NCBI GenBank assembly: GCA_028281925.1
Contig: JANQIX010000109.1
Location: 1 to 35,771, forward strand
Length of the DNA stretch: 35,771 nucleotides
DNA from: Alphaproteobacteria bacterium
GTDB taxonomy: Bacteria > Pseudomonadota > Alphaproteobacteria > DSM-16000 > Inquilinaceae
Direction: 5' to 3'
How positions within the stretch are numbered: the stretch's first letter is position 1; the number at the start of each line of letters is the position of its first letter. The notes beneath the pieces are model-generated. The model had not been told where the DNA came from. It did not search any database and saw only the letters and a list, made by a program, of their open reading frames with translations. Of this stretch, positions 8,039-16,573 are shown one piece after another. A program made the position numbers and the translations under genes.

Positions 8039-9736
8039 GTGGAACGCAGGCTCGCTGCAATCCTTGCCGCCGACGTGGCGGGCTATTCGCGGCTGATCGG
8101 GGAAAACGAAGCCGCGACGTTGGCCGCCTTCAAGACGTTGAGACGGGAGTTCGTCGATCCCCTGCTCGCACGGCATCGCGGCCGCATCGTCAAGTCCATG
8201 GGCGACGGGTTTCTGGTGGAGTTCGCAAGCGTCGTCGACGCTGTGACGGCTGCGGTCGCCTGGCAGGAGGGCCTGCAGGCGCGTAATGATTCGCTGCCGC
8301 TGACATTCCGCATCGGCGTCAATCTTGGCGACATTGTCTTCGAAGATGGCGACATCCATGGCGATGGCGTCAACGTCGCAGCACGCCTGGAAAGCGTGGC
8401 GGAGCCGGGCGGCATCTGCATCGCGGACATGGTGCATGCCAATCTCTCCGGCAGGGTCGACGTCGCCTTCTCCGACATGGGCGAGGTCGAGCTGAAGAAC
8501 ATCCGGCACAGGGTTCGTGTATGGAAGTGGGAGGCAGAGGCGCCGGCCGACAATGTGACGCCGGAGCCGGACCAGCCCTCGATCGCCGTACTTCCCTTTG
8601 ACGATATGAGCAGCGACCCGGAACAGGCCTATTTCTGCGACGGCATTGCGGAAGACCTGATCACGGAGCTGGCCCATATTCCCGGCCTGATGGTCATCGC
8701 ACGCCATTCCAGCTTTGCCTACAAGGGCAAATCCATCGATGCGCGGCGCATCGGTAGGGAACTGGGTGTGCGGCATCTGGTTGAGGGTAGCGTGCGGCGC
8801 GCTGGCAGCCGGGTGCGCATCACCGCCCAGCTGATTGATGCCGGCAGCGGCGGCCATCTCTGGGCGCAGCGCTATGACCGCGACGTCCAGGACATCTTCG
8901 CCGTGCAGGACGATGTCGTCCGGCAGATCTCGGCCGCGCTGTCCGCAGCCATGCATCTGCCTGACCTGCCGGTGCCGCGTATGGCGCACCCGCGCAATCT
9001 GGACGCCTATGAGCATGTCATGCGCGGTCGGCAGAACATCTTGCGGGCGCAGGGTCGCGTGGACGCGAAGAAGGATCTGGAGGAGGCGATCGCGCTTGAC
9101 CCCCAGCTTTCCGACGCCCATGCGTGGCTCGCCGTCTACTACTACACCGACTGGTTCCTCTATCACCATGAGCCGGGGCGGGAGATCCTGGCGGCCGGAT
9201 TCGCCGCGGCGGACAACGCGATCGAGACAGGACCGGAGAACTCGCTGGCGCATATGGCGCTCGGCATGGTGAGTCTCTATGCCGGCCGCCGCGCTATCGC
9301 CCTGCAGACCCTGCACCGCGCGCTTGAGCTGAACCCCAACGAGGCCGACGCCCGCTGCCTGATCCAGGACGCCTATACCTTCGATGGCCATCCGCAGAAG
9401 GGCGTCGACAGTGTGCGCGAGGCGATACGGCTGAACCCGCATTATCCGGAATGGTACCTCTGGCACCTCGGCTTCGCCCTCTATTGCGCGCGGGACTACC
9501 AGGGCGCCGTGGCGGAACTCTCCAAGCTCAGGGACATCGCAGAACCGCTGCGCATCCTCGCGGCTGCTCACGCCAGGCTCGACCAAATGGAACAGGCGCG
9601 TGCCGCAGCGGCGCGGTTCCTCACGGCATTCCCCAGCTTCTCAGGCGTCGCCTGGGGCCGAACCCAGCCCTTCCGCCACCGCGAAGACCTGGAACACGTA
9701 CTGGAAGGGTATCGCCTGGCCGGACTTCCGGATTGA
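8039..9736 (+). CDS. Class III adenylate cyclase with TolB-like and TPR domains
   Basis: The 565-residue protein has an N-terminal class III nucleotide cyclase domain (about 1-165). Visible are the metal-binding Asp12 (ADVAGYS) and Asp56 (SMGDGF), and the transition-state pair Asn112 and Arg116 (VNVAARLES). Lys52 and Asp105 sit where adenine-selecting residues are expected, so cAMP is the likely product. A TolB-like/FlgO-type segment follows (about 180-310, PSIAVLPFDDMSSD onward), then TPR-like helical repeats to the C-terminus. There is no obvious membrane helix, so the protein is probably cytoplasmic. The GTG start at 8039 follows AAAGGGAGG with five bases between. Such fusions are frequent in Rhizobiales and Rhodospirillales; the signals they respond to are mostly unknown. 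Confidence 0.92.
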   Translation: MERRLAAILAADVAGYSRLIGENEAATLAAFKTLRREFVDPLLARHRGRIVKSMGDGFLVEFASVVDAVTAAVAWQEGLQARNDSLPLTFRIGVNLGDIVFEDGDIHGDGVNVAARLESVAEPGGICIADMVHANLSGRVDVAFSDMGEVELKNIRHRVRVWKWEAEAPADNVTPEPDQPSIAVLPFDDMSSDPEQAYFCDGIAEDLITELAHIPGLMVIARHSSFAYKGKSIDARRIGRELGVRHLVEGSVRRAGSRVRITAQLIDAGSGGHLWAQRYDRDVQDIFAVQDDVVRQISAALSAAMHLPDLPVPRMAHPRNLDAYEHVMRGRQNILRAQGRVDAKKDLEEAIALDPQLSDAHAWLAVYYYTDWFLYHHEPGREILAAGFAAADNAIETGPENSLAHMALGMVSLYAGRRAIALQTLHRALELNPNEADARCLIQDAYTFDGHPQKGVDSVREAIRLNPHYPEWYLWHLGFALYCARDYQGAVAELSKLRDIAEPLRILAAAHARLDQMEQARAAAARFLTAFPSFSGVAWGRTQPFRHREDLEHVLEGYRLAGLPD

Positions 9737-9885
9737 ATCTTGGTCGTGACGCGTTCTCTCATCGACGCGTCGGGCAGCGACCGATCGGCCCAGGGGGATC
9801 GAGGCGCCTGGGCGCCGAAGGGCGCTGCCTGTAACGTCTGCGCAGCGCATATCCGGCCGATGGCCGGGAACTGAGGGGCTGGCTT

Positions 9886-12672
9886 ATGGCAGTGATGCCG
9901 GATTTCGACAAGGCCGAACGCGACCTGCAACGCCTGATGGCAGCGTTCCGCGACGTGCTCACGGAGTTGGGCGACGGGGCGATTGCCGAGTTGTTGCCGT
10001 GGCAAAACGGCGAAGCCGAAAGTATAGCCGCCACCCCCGCCGCTACCCCCGCCGTCGCCAATGGCTGGCCGGATGGGCTGGCCGAGCGGATGACGCAGGC
10101 CTATTCCATCGCCTTTCAGCTGTTGCATCAGGCCGAAGAGAACGCGGTCGCCCAGATCCGCCGCCGGGTTGAAGCCGAAGGGCGGCTGGTCAGCCAGTCG
10201 GGATCGTTCGAGGCGTATCTGAAGCGCCTGAAGGATCTGGGATGGACAGGCGAGGCGCTTGCCGATGCGCTTGCCGGCGTCTCCGTCGAACCGGTGCTGA
10301 CGGCGCACCCCACGGAAGCCAAGCGCGCTTCGGTCCTGCATCACCACCGGGCGCTTTACCGGCTGCAGGTGGAATCCGAAAACCAGATGTGGACGCCGGG
10401 TGAGCGGGCCGAGCTGGACAACGACATCAGCGCTTGCCTGGAGCGGCTCTGGAGTACCGGCGAGATCTTTCTGCAGAAGCCGACCATCACCATGGAGCTG
10501 GAGAATGTCGTGCACTATCTCTCCGGCGTCTTTCCGGACGTGCTTCCCTGGGTCGATCGCCGCTTCAGAACGGCATGGCGGGCGACCGGGTTCGATCCGG
10601 CGCTCTTGGAGGATCCCGCGCGGCGTCCACGGCTGACCTTCGGCGACTGGGTCGGCGGCGATCGTGACGGGCATCCGGGCGTTACGGCCGACTGCACGCA
10701 GACCACGCTCGACCGCCTGCGTTGCGAGGCGCTGGATATGCTCGCGCGTCGGCTGACGGCGCTGGCCGCGGGCCTGAGCATGTCGCCGGGGCGTCAGGGC
10801 ATGGACCAGGGGGTGCTGGACCGCATCCGGGCGTTGAGCGAGGCGCTGTGGCCTGCGGCCGACGCAGAGCTGAAGCGCAACGCGGAAGAGCCGTGGCGCC
10901 AATTCGTCAATCTGATGATCCTGGCACTGCCGCGCGAAGGCACCAGCGCACCGGCTACCGGCACTTATGTACGTGCGTCGGAGCTGCTGGACGATTTGGA
11001 GATTCTGCGGCAGGGACTGATCGCCGTCGGCGCGCGGCGTCTGGCCGCCAGCGACGTGGCCCCGCTGCAGACCCTGGCGCGCACCTTCGGTTTCCATCTC
11101 GCGAAGCTCGACATCCGCCAGAATAGCGCCTTCCATGACCGCGCCCTGGCTCAGCTTCTGGTGGCCGCCGGGATCGACGCCGCGGACTTCCCGGAATGGG
11201 ACGAGAAGCGAAGGCTGGGTCTGCTCTCTCGCGAGCTTGCCTCACCGCGGCCATTCACGCGGCCCGGCGTCACGGGCGGGCCAGAGGCGGCCGCGGTCCT
11301 GGAATGCTATGGCGTCCTGACCAGGCATATCGCCCGTCATGGGGCCGACGGCCTGGGCTCCATGATCGTCAGCATGACGCGTGGTGTGTCGGACCTGCTG
11401 GTCGTCTATCTGCTGGCGCGCGAGACCGGGCTGTTGGTGCATGAGAACGGCGAGGCCGCGTGTCTCCTGCCGGTCGTGCCACTGTTCGAGACGATCGACG
11501 ACCTTGAGCGCAGCCCTGCGGTTCTCGAAGCCTTCCTGGACCATCCGGTAACCCGCGCCAGCCTGGCGCTGCACCAGCGCCGGCAGGGGACTGATCGTCC
11601 CATCCAGCAGGTGATGGTCGGCTATAGCGACAGCAACAAGGATGGCGGCATCTTGGCCAGCCAATGGGGCGTCTATCGGGCTCAGGCGCACCTGACCAAA
11701 GTGGGGCAGGAGCATGGGGTCGGCATCCGCTTCTTCCACGGGCGCGGCGGCACCATCAGCCGCGGCGCCGGCCCGACGCATCGCTTCATCGACGCCATTC
11801 CGCACGGCAGTGTCGACGGCAACTTCCGCCTGACCGAGCAGGGAGAGACCATCTCGCAGAAATACGCCAACCGCATCACGGCGGCTCACAATCTGGAAGT
11901 GCTGCTGGCCGGCACCATGGGTGCGACGCTCGCCTGCAGCCGGACCGATCCGCGCAGTCATCCGCTGGAACCGGTGATGGACGGGCTCGCCCGGGACAGT
12001 CGCCGGGCCTATCAGGCTCTGCTGACCGCCGACGGGATGATGACCTTCTACAGCGAGGCCACGCCCATCGATGTGATCGAGGCGAGCAATATCGGATCAC
12101 GCCCGGTGCGGCGCACCGGGCGGCGCACGCTGGCCGATCTCAGGGCCATTCCGTGGGTGTTCAGCTGGAGTCAGGCCCGCTTCTATCTCTCCGGCTGGTA
12201 CGGCGTCGGCTCCGCTCTGGAGGTTCTTAAGGCCCAGACGCCGGAGGCCTTCGCCGTGCTTGCCAGCGGCAAACGCAATGAGCGCTGGCCGCCGCTGCAC
12301 TACATGATCAGCAATGTCGCAACGGCGCTGATGACGGCCGATATCGGCGTCATGCACGCCTATGCTGGATTGGTGAGCGACGCCGCTGTGCGCGAACGCT
12401 TCCTGAACGACATCCTGGCGGAATACCACCGTACCGAGGCAATGCTCGAGCAGGTGTACGACGGCCCCCTCGCGGAGACGCGGCCGCGCGTTCACCGGGC
12501 GCTGGTCTTCCGGCATCGCGCGCTTCTGCCGCTTCACGCCCGCCAGATCGACCTGATTCAACGCTGGCGGGCGCTGCGCGGTGATGGCCGAGACGCCGAA
12601 GCCTATGCGCTGTTGCCGCAGCTGCAGCTCTCGGTCAACGCGATCGCGGCTGGCCTGGGCGCCACTGGATAG
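9886..12672 (+). CDS. ppc: Phosphoenolpyruvate carboxylase
   Basis: The 928-residue protein has the family's usual length and signatures: TAHPTEAKR with the catalytic His (His141), GYSDSNKDGG (about residue 580) and FHGRGGTISRGAGPT (about 618-632). It carboxylates phosphoenolpyruvate to oxaloacetate, replenishing the TCA cycle. A short Ala/Thr/Pro-rich linker at about 48-60 is unusual in composition but lies in a non-catalytic N-terminal region. The ATG follows GAGGGG at good distance. The gene is monocistronic; a short GC hairpin followed by TTTT lies just after the stop. Confidence 0.97.
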   Translation: MAVMPDFDKAERDLQRLMAAFRDVLTELGDGAIAELLPWQNGEAESIAATPAATPAVANGWPDGLAERMTQAYSIAFQLLHQAEENAVAQIRRRVEAEGRLVSQSGSFEAYLKRLKDLGWTGEALADALAGVSVEPVLTAHPTEAKRASVLHHHRALYRLQVESENQMWTPGERAELDNDISACLERLWSTGEIFLQKPTITMELENVVHYLSGVFPDVLPWVDRRFRTAWRATGFDPALLEDPARRPRLTFGDWVGGDRDGHPGVTADCTQTTLDRLRCEALDMLARRLTALAAGLSMSPGRQGMDQGVLDRIRALSEALWPAADAELKRNAEEPWRQFVNLMILALPREGTSAPATGTYVRASELLDDLEILRQGLIAVGARRLAASDVAPLQTLARTFGFHLAKLDIRQNSAFHDRALAQLLVAAGIDAADFPEWDEKRRLGLLSRELASPRPFTRPGVTGGPEAAAVLECYGVLTRHIARHGADGLGSMIVSMTRGVSDLLVVYLLARETGLLVHENGEAACLLPVVPLFETIDDLERSPAVLEAFLDHPVTRASLALHQRRQGTDRPIQQVMVGYSDSNKDGGILASQWGVYRAQAHLTKVGQEHGVGIRFFHGRGGTISRGAGPTHRFIDAIPHGSVDGNFRLTEQGETISQKYANRITAAHNLEVLLAGTMGATLACSRTDPRSHPLEPVMDGLARDSRRAYQALLTADGMMTFYSEATPIDVIEASNIGSRPVRRTGRRTLADLRAIPWVFSWSQARFYLSGWYGVGSALEVLKAQTPEAFAVLASGKRNERWPPLHYMISNVATALMTADIGVMHAYAGLVSDAAVRERFLNDILAEYHRTEAMLEQVYDGPLAETRPRVHRALVFRHRALLPLHARQIDLIQRWRALRGDGRDAEAYALLPQLQLSVNAIAAGLGATG

Positions 12673-12673
12673 G

Positions 12674-12689
12674 GCGGCCGGCCGCTTTT
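12674..12689 (+). terminator. Candidate terminator after ppc
   Basis: GCGG-CCGG-CCGC forms a four-base-pair GC stem with a four-base loop, followed at once by TTTT (12686-12689), two bases after the ppc stop. The stem is short, so confidence is limited. Confidence 0.4.
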
Positions 12690-12705
12690 CGGCAAGGCTG
12701 CGACC

Positions 12706-13026
12706 TCAGCTCTGCGCTTCGTCCTGCAGCGGGCAGCGCTCGGTGCTGTCCGATGCCGCGTAGAGCGACGGGCTCACATGTTTTGGCGCGAGGCTCGGTG
12801 CGGCCGAGACATCGGCCTCGCGCTCGCTAGGGTCCAGCAGACCCATCTCCACATAGTGCTCGTTGATCGCCAGCACGTGTTCCGACGGGTGGTTTTGAAT
12901 TACCGCCGCCAATGCATCCCCGTTATGCGGGTTGGGCATTGCGGCAAGGCCGGCCATGGCGATGCCCCAGACAGCCAGACCGCCAAGCCAGGCGGACACC
13001 ATCGATACGTTGCGGGTCATGCCCAT
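12706..13026 (-). CDS. Small exported or membrane-anchored hypothetical protein
   Basis: The 106-residue protein begins with a hydrophobic segment (about 8-30, rich in Ala, Gly, Leu and Trp) that can serve as a signal peptide or anchor. A polar remainder follows, with an HPSEHVLAINEHYVEMGLLDPSE stretch split here as HPSEHVLAIN and EHYVEMGLLDPSE. No family is recognised. It is likely real because AGGAG stands at ideal spacing before the ATG at 13026 (a second ATG six bases on is also possible) and a promoter-like TATAAT lies upstream. It is convergent with ppc. Confidence 0.65.
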   Translation of the reverse strand: MGMTRNVSMVSAWLGGLAVWGIAMAGLAAMPNPHNGDALAAVIQNHPSEHVLAINEHYVEMGLLDPSEREADVSAAPSLAPKHVSPSLYAASDSTERCPLQDEAQS

Positions 13027-13095
13027 TGTCCTCCTGTTCCAGACCGGGCCGATCGCCTCAAGTAGATATATAACGATTCGATATACTTCATGCTC

Positions 13096-13126
13096 ATTAT
13101 ATGGGCTTCCATTCCGCCTCGCGCAA
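13096..13126 (-). promoter_or_regulatory. Candidate promoter for the 12706-13026 gene
   Basis: On the minus strand a perfect TATAAT (13096-13101) is preceded 19 bases upstream by TTGCGC (13121-13126). It lies in an AT-rich pocket (13060-13105) about 70 bases before the start codon. The -35 match is weak and the spacer is long. Confidence 0.35.
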
Positions 13127-13181
13127 TGAGGATCACGCCGTTGTGAGTGTCTGGACTGTCACCTTGCCGGTGCCGCCGCCA

Positions 13182-13781
13182 TCACACGACATCGTCGCGT
13201 CGCACGGCCCGCCATTGGCCTGGCGGCAGGGCACCAAGCTCCAGCCGTCCAATTGAAATACGGACCAGCCGCAGAGTTGGATGTCCGACGGCCGCGGTCA
13301 TGCGTCGCACCTGCCGGTTGCGCCCTTCGCCCAGCGTCAACTCAAGCCATACGGTCGGTATGCTTCGGCGGTACCGAACTGGCGGATTGCGGGGCGGCAG
13401 CCGCGGAGCCTCCAGAAGCCGGCGTGCCCGAAGCGCGTGGGCCGGCCCATCCTTCAGGATGACGCCTTCGACGAGGCGTGCCACGGCATCCTCCGCCGGA
13501 TCCCCTTCCACCTGCACCCAGTAGACCCGCTCATGACCGAAGCGCGGGTTCAGTAGCTGGTGAATGAAGGGGCCGTCGTCGCTCAGCAGCAGCAGCCCTT
13601 CGCTGTCCCGATCGAGCCGGCCTACCGGATAGACGTCAGACGGGAACCCGAAGGTTGCGAGCGTTGCCGTTGCGCCCTCTGCCGTGAACTGCGACAGCAC
13701 GCCATAGGGCTTGTTGAACGCGATGATGCGGGTAGGGCGCGATTGCCGGCGCGCCCTATTCGGTAAAGAGCGCGCCGGCAT
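13182..13781 (-). CDS. rluE: RluE/RsuA-family pseudouridine synthase
   Basis: The predicted 199-residue protein begins its core with IIAFNKPYGVLSQF and carries the catalytic motif GRLDRDSEGLLLL, with the active Asp at about residue 57. The later GEGRNRQVRRM segment is typical of the RsuA/RluB/E/F group. It has no S4 domain, and length and motifs match RluE, which makes pseudouridine 2457 in 23S rRNA of E. coli; the target here is inferred. The start is uncertain: the only standard ATG close to the core is at 13781, inside the end of the oxygenase gene (26-base overlap), with no good Shine-Dalgarno. Translation may depend on coupling to the upstream gene. Confidence 0.88.
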   Translation of the reverse strand: MPARSLPNRARRQSRPTRIIAFNKPYGVLSQFTAEGATATLATFGFPSDVYPVGRLDRDSEGLLLLSDDGPFIHQLLNPRFGHERVYWVQVEGDPAEDAVARLVEGVILKDGPAHALRARRLLEAPRLPPRNPPVRYRRSIPTVWLELTLGEGRNRQVRRMTAAVGHPTLRLVRISIGRLELGALPPGQWRAVRRDDVV

Positions 13782-14919
13782 TGACCAAGGAGACAAGCAG
13801 GCGTGCGCCCACCGGATCGGCCATGAAACCGCTGAGCCGCTCCGCCGGCAGACGGGTCTCCGCAGCCATGAGGCGCGCCAGATCGGCTGCCCGGCCGGCG
13901 CAAACCTGGGGCTCGCCGTCGACGAATAGCATGACCGATCCATCGCCCTGGTCGACGAAGGCGATCCGCGACCCATCGTTGCGGTGCAGAGCGACACCAC
14001 TGTCGAACAGGGCACTCAGGGACGCTGCATCGATGCGCATATCCGGCGCCTGGACCACTTCCGGCACCTTGGGCTCGGTCGACCAGCGGCCCAGCCACTC
14101 GGCCAGCAGATCGGCATCGTTCAGCACAGTCAGCATGAAGCCGCGCAGCCTTTCGAGTGCCGCAGGCGCAATCTCGCCCGGATTATCCTGCAGGCTGAGA
14201 TCCGGATCCCGGTACCGTTCACTGTCGCCGAGCCGCTCCGCCGCCAGTTCCGCCATTCCCGCCAGCGCCTCGGACACGCCAGGCGCGCGGAAGCCTATGG
14301 AATAGGTCATGCAGTCGCCGACTGCGATGCCATCGTGGGCGATGCCGGGCGGCAGATAGAGCATGTCGCCGGGATCAAGCAGGTGGTCTTCGCGCACCGC
14401 CATGTCGCGCAGCAATCTGAGGCGGTCGTGCGAGAGGAGCGGCGTCGTGCCGTCGCACGGGTCGCCCACCAGCCAGCGCCGCTGGCCGCGCCCCTGCAAG
14501 AGGAAGACGTCGTAGCTGTCGAAATGGGGGCCGACGCCGCCGCCGTCGACGGCATAGCTCACCATCACGTCGTCCAGGCGCCAGTTCGGCAGAAAGCGGA
14601 AGCGGCCGATGAGATCGCTGACCGCCGGGACCCAGTGATCTACGGCCTGTACCAACAGGGTCCAGTTTCGTTCGGGCAGTTCGGCAAACCGCTCGGGCGG
14701 TAAGGGGCCGTCTTCCACGGTCCATCGCGATGCCCGGCGATCGGCAACCACCAGCCGCGATTCCACATCGGGTTCGCACGCGAGGCCGGCCAGGCTGTCC
14801 GGGTCGATCGGTTCGCCCAGATCGGGAACGGCGTCGCGCACCAGCAGCGGGCGCTTCTGCCAGTAGGCCGACAGGAATTCTGCCGGCGACAGCGAGCCGA
14901 AGAGTCGGAACGGTGTCAT
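13756..14919 (-). CDS. JmjC/cupin ribosomal oxygenase (RoxA/YcfD-like)
   Basis: The 387-residue protein matches the cupin_4/JmjC ribosomal oxygenases. The iron-binding HxD is in GPHFDSYD (His132, Asp134) and the distal His is in PPGIAHDG (His195). The E. coli homologue (373 residues) is a 2-oxoglutarate- and iron-dependent hydroxylase of an arginine in ribosomal protein L16. The start at ATG 14919 (TPFRLFGSLSPAEFL) fits the family N-terminus; an ATG 12 codons upstream is possible. It overlaps the following rluE-like gene, pairing two large-subunit modification enzymes. Confidence 0.9.
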   Translation of the reverse strand: MTPFRLFGSLSPAEFLSAYWQKRPLLVRDAVPDLGEPIDPDSLAGLACEPDVESRLVVADRRASRWTVEDGPLPPERFAELPERNWTLLVQAVDHWVPAVSDLIGRFRFLPNWRLDDVMVSYAVDGGGVGPHFDSYDVFLLQGRGQRRWLVGDPCDGTTPLLSHDRLRLLRDMAVREDHLLDPGDMLYLPPGIAHDGIAVGDCMTYSIGFRAPGVSEALAGMAELAAERLGDSERYRDPDLSLQDNPGEIAPAALERLRGFMLTVLNDADLLAEWLGRWSTEPKVPEVVQAPDMRIDAASLSALFDSGVALHRNDGSRIAFVDQGDGSVMLFVDGEPQVCAGRAADLARLMAAETRLPAERLSGFMADPVGARLLVSLVNAGALFTE

Positions 14920-14988
14920 GGCGACATGTGGATCAGGGATGTCACGCCCGGGCAACGGGCGTAACGCAAAGCGCTCGAACGAGGAAGA

Positions 14989-15005
14989 ACGCCGCTAAGC
15001 GGCGT
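14989..15005 (-). terminator. Hairpin spanning the stop codon of the small gene
   Basis: On the minus strand the sequence ACGCCGC-TTA-GCGGCGT forms a seven-base-pair stem with a three-base loop that contains part of the TAG stop codon of the upstream small gene. It is followed by TCTTCCTCGTT, moderately T-rich. It may attenuate read-through into the oxygenase gene. Confidence 0.4.
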
Positions 15006-15204
15006 GGCGCACACCAGGCTTCTCGGGCCGGCCGGCCACTTTCTCGCGCATGTCTTTCAGCGCGTGGGCGATCGCCGAATCGCGATCGGCGAACGGCCCG
15101 TCCATCCGATCTTCCCCCTCGCCGCGGTAGTACCATCCCGGCGCACCGTTGCGCCGGTACAGGACGACCGGATAATCGGCCGTGATAGCGCTGTCTTTGG
15201 TCAT
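14995..15204 (-). CDS. Small conserved hypothetical protein (69 aa)
   Basis: The 69-residue soluble protein contains a YPVVLYRRNGAPGWYYRGE segment and a DGPFADRDSAIAHALKDM helix, resembling small hypothetical proteins with a single mixed alpha/beta fold. No function is known to me. A GGGAG element nine bases before the ATG at 15204 supports the start. The next gene on the strand is the ribosomal oxygenase, 75 bases downstream, with a hairpin over the stop in between. Confidence 0.7.
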   Translation of the reverse strand: MTKDSAITADYPVVLYRRNGAPGWYYRGEGEDRMDGPFADRDSAIAHALKDMREKVAGRPEKPGVRHAA

Positions 15205-15369
15205 TCCCCCGTTCTCCCGGCCTCCGGACTGTTACCCGCGGAACGGTCCCCCCCAACGGATGCGGGACAATACACCCATATCTGGGTCAGAAAACGGCGG
15301 CGGGATCAAGAGTTTAGACACGCGCTGCACAGTATCTCCATTTTTGCAGTGCAGCATGGCCTCCGGTGG

Positions 15370-16527
15370 TCATGAGGTCCCGTCGTCGGCCATAAGGTCG
15401 TCGAGGCTGCGGTTCAGCCGCTCGGCGATGGACTCCTCAAGCCGAAAGGCCCAGCCGTCAAGGCTGTGGGCAATATCCTCTGCGCGCATTCGCGCTGCAT
15501 CTGCGCGTGTGGCTGGATCGTCTTCCGTGCCCTCGGTAACGACGGCAGCCTCCTCGTCGCCGGCGGGATCGCCATCGACCTCGGCGCCGTTCTCCGGTGC
15601 GGCCTCGGACGGCTCTGCGTCTTCGGTGATCGGGCCGACATAGCGGGCCGTGAAGACGGCCCACGGTTCGCCCTCGACCATCGCTGTCTCGGCGAGCACC
15701 TGGACGCCGTCGAACGTCGTCACGGAAACGAAGCTGCGCCGATCCGGCATCTCGATCTCGGCTACGGGGCGCACATCGGCCAGCCGGATGCCCACCAGCA
15801 CGGACGCGGTGCGGTTGACAGCGGTCTGATCCGGCGTCTGGCCCTCCGGCACGTCTTCCAGCGTCATCTCCGCGTCCGCATCTGTGCGCGACGCCGCATA
15901 GGCATCGCCCTCGGCCGGCACGGCACCGACATGCCGAACCTCGGTGCGCGGGATGTCGACGATCTCGCTGGACAGCCAGTCGACCGCACTCTCGCTGACA
16001 TCCAGGCTGCCGCTGGCAAGCCAGGCGCGGTCATCGCCGCCGCGCCGCACATAGGTGCCGCCGGTGGCGTAGCGTGAGGCCTGGGATACGCGCTTGCCGA
16101 CATAGACTTCCGCCAGTACCTCGCCGTCGCCGTCCGTTAGACGGATGTGGCGTGAGCGGGCGTCGACCCGGTCCACATCCTCGACCTCCAACCGTGCGAA
16201 GCGGTCGGGCCGGCTGGTCTTGGCTTCCAAGAGGCGCATGTCGGCCAGCGCCGAGATCAGGTCCAGCACCTGCTGGGTCTCCACCGGATAGTCGTAGAGG
16301 TCGATCGCCACCCATCCGTCATCGCGCCGCTCGAGCGTGAAGCTCCCCTCAGCCGTTGCGATTTCGACGGTCGCCACAGCGTCGGGGCTGGCGCGCAGGT
16401 CGGGGAAGGCGGGTTCGCTGGAAACTGCAGCCGTGGTCAGCCCCGGTTGGCCGGTAACGGCCACCACGGCGGCGGCGATGGCGGCGGCGGCAGCAATCCA
16501 CCAGATGACGAAGGTCCGCGGGCTCAT
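15370..16527 (-). CDS. DUF4340 domain protein of an ABC operon
   Basis: The 385-residue protein starts with a membrane helix (about 5-25, FVIWWIAAAAAIAAAVVAV). A periplasmic beta-rich region of DUF4340 type follows, with the characteristic ERRDDGWVAID motif and a SRYATGGTYVRR segment. A long acidic Glu/Asp/Ala-rich insert (about 310-345) precedes the C-terminal helix. DUF4340 proteins regularly follow GldG-like ABC auxiliary genes, as here: it is the last gene of the four-gene operon, 46 bases after the GldG-like stop. The start at ATG 16527 places the membrane helix at the N-terminus. Its biochemical role is not established. Confidence 0.85.
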   Translation of the reverse strand: MSPRTFVIWWIAAAAAIAAAVVAVTGQPGLTTAAVSSEPAFPDLRASPDAVATVEIATAEGSFTLERRDDGWVAIDLYDYPVETQQVLDLISALADMRLLEAKTSRPDRFARLEVEDVDRVDARSRHIRLTDGDGEVLAEVYVGKRVSQASRYATGGTYVRRGGDDRAWLASGSLDVSESAVDWLSSEIVDIPRTEVRHVGAVPAEGDAYAASRTDADAEMTLEDVPEGQTPDQTAVNRTASVLVGIRLADVRPVAEIEMPDRRSFVSVTTFDGVQVLAETAMVEGEPWAVFTARYVGPITEDAEPSEAAPENGAEVDGDPAGDEEAAVVTEGTEDDPATRADAARMRAEDIAHSLDGWAFRLEESIAERLNRSLDDLMADDGTS

Positions 16528-16573
16528 CTCGCTCTGGCTCCCCAAGACAATCGCGATTGCAAAGCGCCGGTGC

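Noticed and set aside
7802..9586. 594-codon minus-strand frame opposite the adenylate cyclase
   Set aside because: The plus strand carries all class III cyclase residues and a good ribosome-binding site; the reverse frame has no recognisable family.
9750..9776. GACGCGT/ACGCGTC inverted repeat after the adenylate cyclase gene
   Set aside because: It is a seven-base stem with a ten-base loop and no T-run, so support as a terminator is too weak.
9568..11136. 522-codon minus-strand frame opposite PEP carboxylase
   Set aside because: The plus strand encodes PEP carboxylase with all signatures; the reverse frame is a shadow.
15324..15355. GCTGCAC/GTGCAGC inverted repeat downstream of the DUF4340 gene
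   Set aside because: The 18-base loop and absence of a T-run make it unlikely to be an intrinsic terminator.
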